A model generated the notes under the pieces. The model was not told where the DNA came from and made no database searches. It worked only from the letters and a program-made list of their open reading frames with translations. From Psychroflexus sp. (GTDB lineage: Bacteria > Bacteroidota > Bacteroidia > Flavobacteriales > Flavobacteriaceae): 8,013 nt of DNA. Positions 6,154-8,013 of this stretch are shown here, piece after piece (position 1 is the stretch's first letter; every line of letters begins with the position of its first letter). The stretch lies in the NCBI GenBank assembly GCA_003565575.1, contig PXBV01000331.1:1-8013 (forward strand). Reading direction: 5' to 3'. A program made the translations under genes and the position numbers.

Positions 6154-8013
6154 TTATTGAACTTCTCTATTTTTAACATATTTTTCTAGCCATTGGTCTT
6201 GTTCCCAAAGCATATGCATAATGCTTTCCTTGGCTGCGTAACCGTGGCTTTCTTTAGGAAGCATTACCAATCTAGTAGGAGCGCCAAGTCCTTTTAAAGC
6301 ATTGAAATAACGCTCACTTTGCATGGGATAAGTTCCAGAATTATTATCGGCTTGACCGTGAATTAGCAATAAAGGCGTCTTCATTTTATGAGCGTTCATA
6401 AAAGGCGACATGGTATTGTAAAGACTTGGGGCTTCCCAATAATTTCGCTCTTCAGCTTGAAAACCAAATGGTGTAAGCGTTCTGTTGTAAGCACCACTTC
6501 TTGCTATACCTGCAGCAAATAAATTGGAGTGCGAAAGTAAATTGGCTGTCATAAAAGCGCCATAACTATGGCCACCAACAGCAACTTTGTTTCTATCGAT
6601 ATAGCCCATATTATCTACGGCATCAATGGCAGCTTTTGCATTGGCAACCAACTGTTCTACAAAAGTATCGTTTGGCTCTTCTTCTCCAGCGCCAATTATT
6701 GGAAAAGCAGCTCTATCTAATACTACGTATCCTCTATTCACCCAATACACTGGTGAACCGTAAGACAGATAGGTGAAATCTTTACTACTAGAAGTGATCT
6801 GAGAAGCCGTGTTTTTATCCTTGTATTCTCTTGGGTAAGCCCACATGATCATAGGGTATTGTTTACCTTCTTCATAATCTACAGGCAAGTATAAAGTTCC
6901 AGAAAGCTCTAAACCATCTTCCCTATCGTAAGTGATTATTTCTTTATGAACGTTTTTGATAGCTTCAAAAGGATTCTTGAAGTCTGTAATTTGTTCTAGC
7001 TTCCCTTTCTTGTAATTTCTGAAATAATAATTTGGAAATTCATTGCTGCTTTCTAGGCGTGTGAGTATAACTCCTTTTTTAACATCGATTACATTCACGA
7101 AGGATTCTACATAATCTGATTCTTCTACCTGAAAAACGCGCTTAGTTTGTTTAGAAGAAAGGTCGTATTCATCTACAAAAGGGAACTTACCTTGGTCTGA
7201 GTAGCCATCGCCAGTCAGTATTAATTTTCCATTTGCGATTTCCAAAACAGAAGATCCATATTTATTTTTGGTCATTACGAAACTACCTGGATCATCGTAA
7301 GTATTCTGATAATTTCTTTCATTAAAAAGCACGTGTGCTTTGTCGGGTTGAGATGGATTGAAAATGCTTGTTCTTGAAGTCCGAGTGTTTCTCCAATACT
7401 GGTTTAATACAGCAGTCTTGTCATTTCCCCAAGTAATCCCTGAAAAACGCAATTCGGTTTTAGCGAGTTCACTCGAGTTTCCATTAAATGGTGCCTCCAA
7501 CTGGTAAACAGCATCCCTAAATTCAACATCTTTGTTGGCATCGCCTTCATCAAGTGCTTCTACCCAGACTAATGTAGCAGGATGGTCGTTTCTCCATGTC
7601 ATTCTTCTAGGCCCTTCTCGGGTCGACATAAAACCTTTAGGCTGTTCTTCAATAAGAGGAATATCAGCAAAATTATGCACCAAATCACCATCAGATGAAT
7701 AAATGTCATAAGACGTAGGAAATCTTCCATAAGTAACAATATAAGAAAACGGTTTTTTAATTTCAGAAAGCATGATATAATTCCCGTCTGGTGAAAAAGA
7801 AATTCTACTGTACATACCAGAAGATTTCCACAGGCTTTTATTTCCATCTAAATCTACTTTATGGATATTGGAGGTCGCAAGGATTTCAAAGTTAAATTCG
7901 TCATCTTTGTTAGATAATAAATCTTGGTAGGTTCTGTTTTGAGCTTCAGTTCCAGCTTCGTTAACAGAAACGGTTGGTCCTGTAGGAACTTTTAATTCGG
8001 TTTTGATTAAGTC
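6154..8013 (-). CDS. S9 family serine peptidase, probably glutamyl endopeptidase-like (S9D), N-terminus beyond the window
   Basis: The frame stays open to the window edge, giving 619 visible residues; the Met at 7815 is internal. Related proteins are about 800 residues, so roughly 180-200 N-terminal residues (signal peptide and first propeller blades) are missing. The visible N-terminal part is beta-propeller, with a PTGPTVSVNE / RTYQDLL segment, ISFSPDGNYI, and REGPRRMTWR..HPATLVWVEA..EGDA. These are close to what I recall of chloroplast glutamyl endopeptidase and its bacterial relatives. The C-terminal alpha/beta-hydrolase domain starts near visible residue 355. Its triad is Ser483 in GGHSYGAF, Asp556 in HGQADNNSG and His590 in KESHGYA. 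The enzyme should cut short or unfolded peptides, perhaps after Glu in this subfamily (inference), probably in the periplasm if a signal peptide precedes. A strong terminator follows. S9 membership is secure; the S9D assignment is likely. Confidence 0.9.
   Translation of the reverse strand, partial: DLIKTELKVPTGPTVSVNEAGTEAQNRTYQDLLSNKDDEFNFEILATSNIHKVDLDGNKSLWKSSGMYSRISFSPDGNYIMLSEIKKPFSYIVTYGRFPTSYDIYSSDGDLVHNFADIPLIEEQPKGFMSTREGPRRMTWRNDHPATLVWVEALDEGDANKDVEFRDAVYQLEAPFNGNSSELAKTELRFSGITWGNDKTAVLNQYWRNTRTSRTSIFNPSQPDKAHVLFNERNYQNTYDDPGSFVMTKNKYGSSVLEIANGKLILTGDGYSDQGKFPFVDEYDLSSKQTKRVFQVEESDYVESFVNVIDVKKGVILTRLESSNEFPNYYFRNYKKGKLEQITDFKNPFEAIKNVHKEIITYDREDGLELSGTLYLPVDYEEGKQYPMIMWAYPREYKDKNTASQITSSSKDFTYLSYGSPVYWVNRGYVVLDRAAFPIIGAGEEEPNDTFVEQLVANAKAAIDAVDNMGYIDRNKVAVGGHSYGAFMTANLLSHSNLFAAGIARSGAYNRTLTPFGFQAEERNYWEAPSLYNTMSPFMNAHKMKTPLLLIHGQADNNSGTYPMQSERYFNALKGLGAPTRLVMLPKESHGYAAKESIMHMLWEQDQWLEKYVKNREVQ

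Noticed and set aside
7599..7847. 82-residue minus-strand frame within the S9 peptidase gene, and other overlapping frames inside ftsH and the DUF2797 gene
   Set aside because: They overlap well-supported genes in other frames, have no family features, and are shadows of the real coding frames.
1..8013. Search for CRISPR, insertion sequences, tRNAs, riboswitches, toxin-antitoxin pairs or defence genes
   Set aside because: No repeat arrays, transposase motifs, cloverleaf arms or such gene families were seen; the window reads as ordinary core chromosome.

Overview
The window looks like chromosome of a member of the Bacteroidota, most likely the Flavobacteriia. It is AT-rich. Promoters fit the Bacteroidota -33 TTG / -7 TAnnTTTG pattern, and no visible start codon has a Shine-Dalgarno sequence. 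The genes are typical flavobacterial housekeeping genes: a Bacteroidota-type bS21, a biotin ligase without a DNA-binding domain next to rsfS-ftsH, and an S9D-type peptidase. The genus cannot be named from this sequence.

Layout. (1) 1-708 (+): the 3' part of a DUF2797 gene, with a four-cysteine zinc site and a GIY-YIG-like core; its start lies upstream of the window. (2) 767-961 (-): rpsU (ribosomal protein bS21), with its own promoter and a hairpin terminator that sits between it and the convergent DUF2797 gene. (3) 962-1237: a divergent intergenic region with a promoter in each direction and a small AT-rich inverted repeat between them. (4) 1238-2335 (+): a secreted outer-membrane beta-barrel of the PagL / lipid A 3-O-deacylase type. 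(5) 2342-3073 (-): biotin-protein ligase, tail to tail with the PagL-like gene across 6 bases. (6) 3163-5663 (+): an rsfS-ftsH operon (ribosome silencing factor, then membrane AAA+ zinc protease) ended by a strong intrinsic terminator. (7) About 490 bases with no convincing gene. (8) 6154-8013 (-): the 3' two thirds of an S9 serine peptidase resembling glutamyl endopeptidase (S9D), with its own terminator; its start lies past the window edge.

Shared themes are translation control (bS21, RsfS) and envelope maintenance and protein quality control (FtsH, the PagL-like barrel, the S9 peptidase). Apart from rsfS-ftsH, the genes look like independent units with their own promoters or terminators. 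I see no mobile element, CRISPR array, RNA gene, phage gene or defence cassette, and nothing that amounts to a new multi-gene system. The points most worth a second look are the rpsU leader without a Shine-Dalgarno sequence, the PagL-like protein with an altered catalytic position and doubled size, and the GIY-YIG-like core of the DUF2797 protein.
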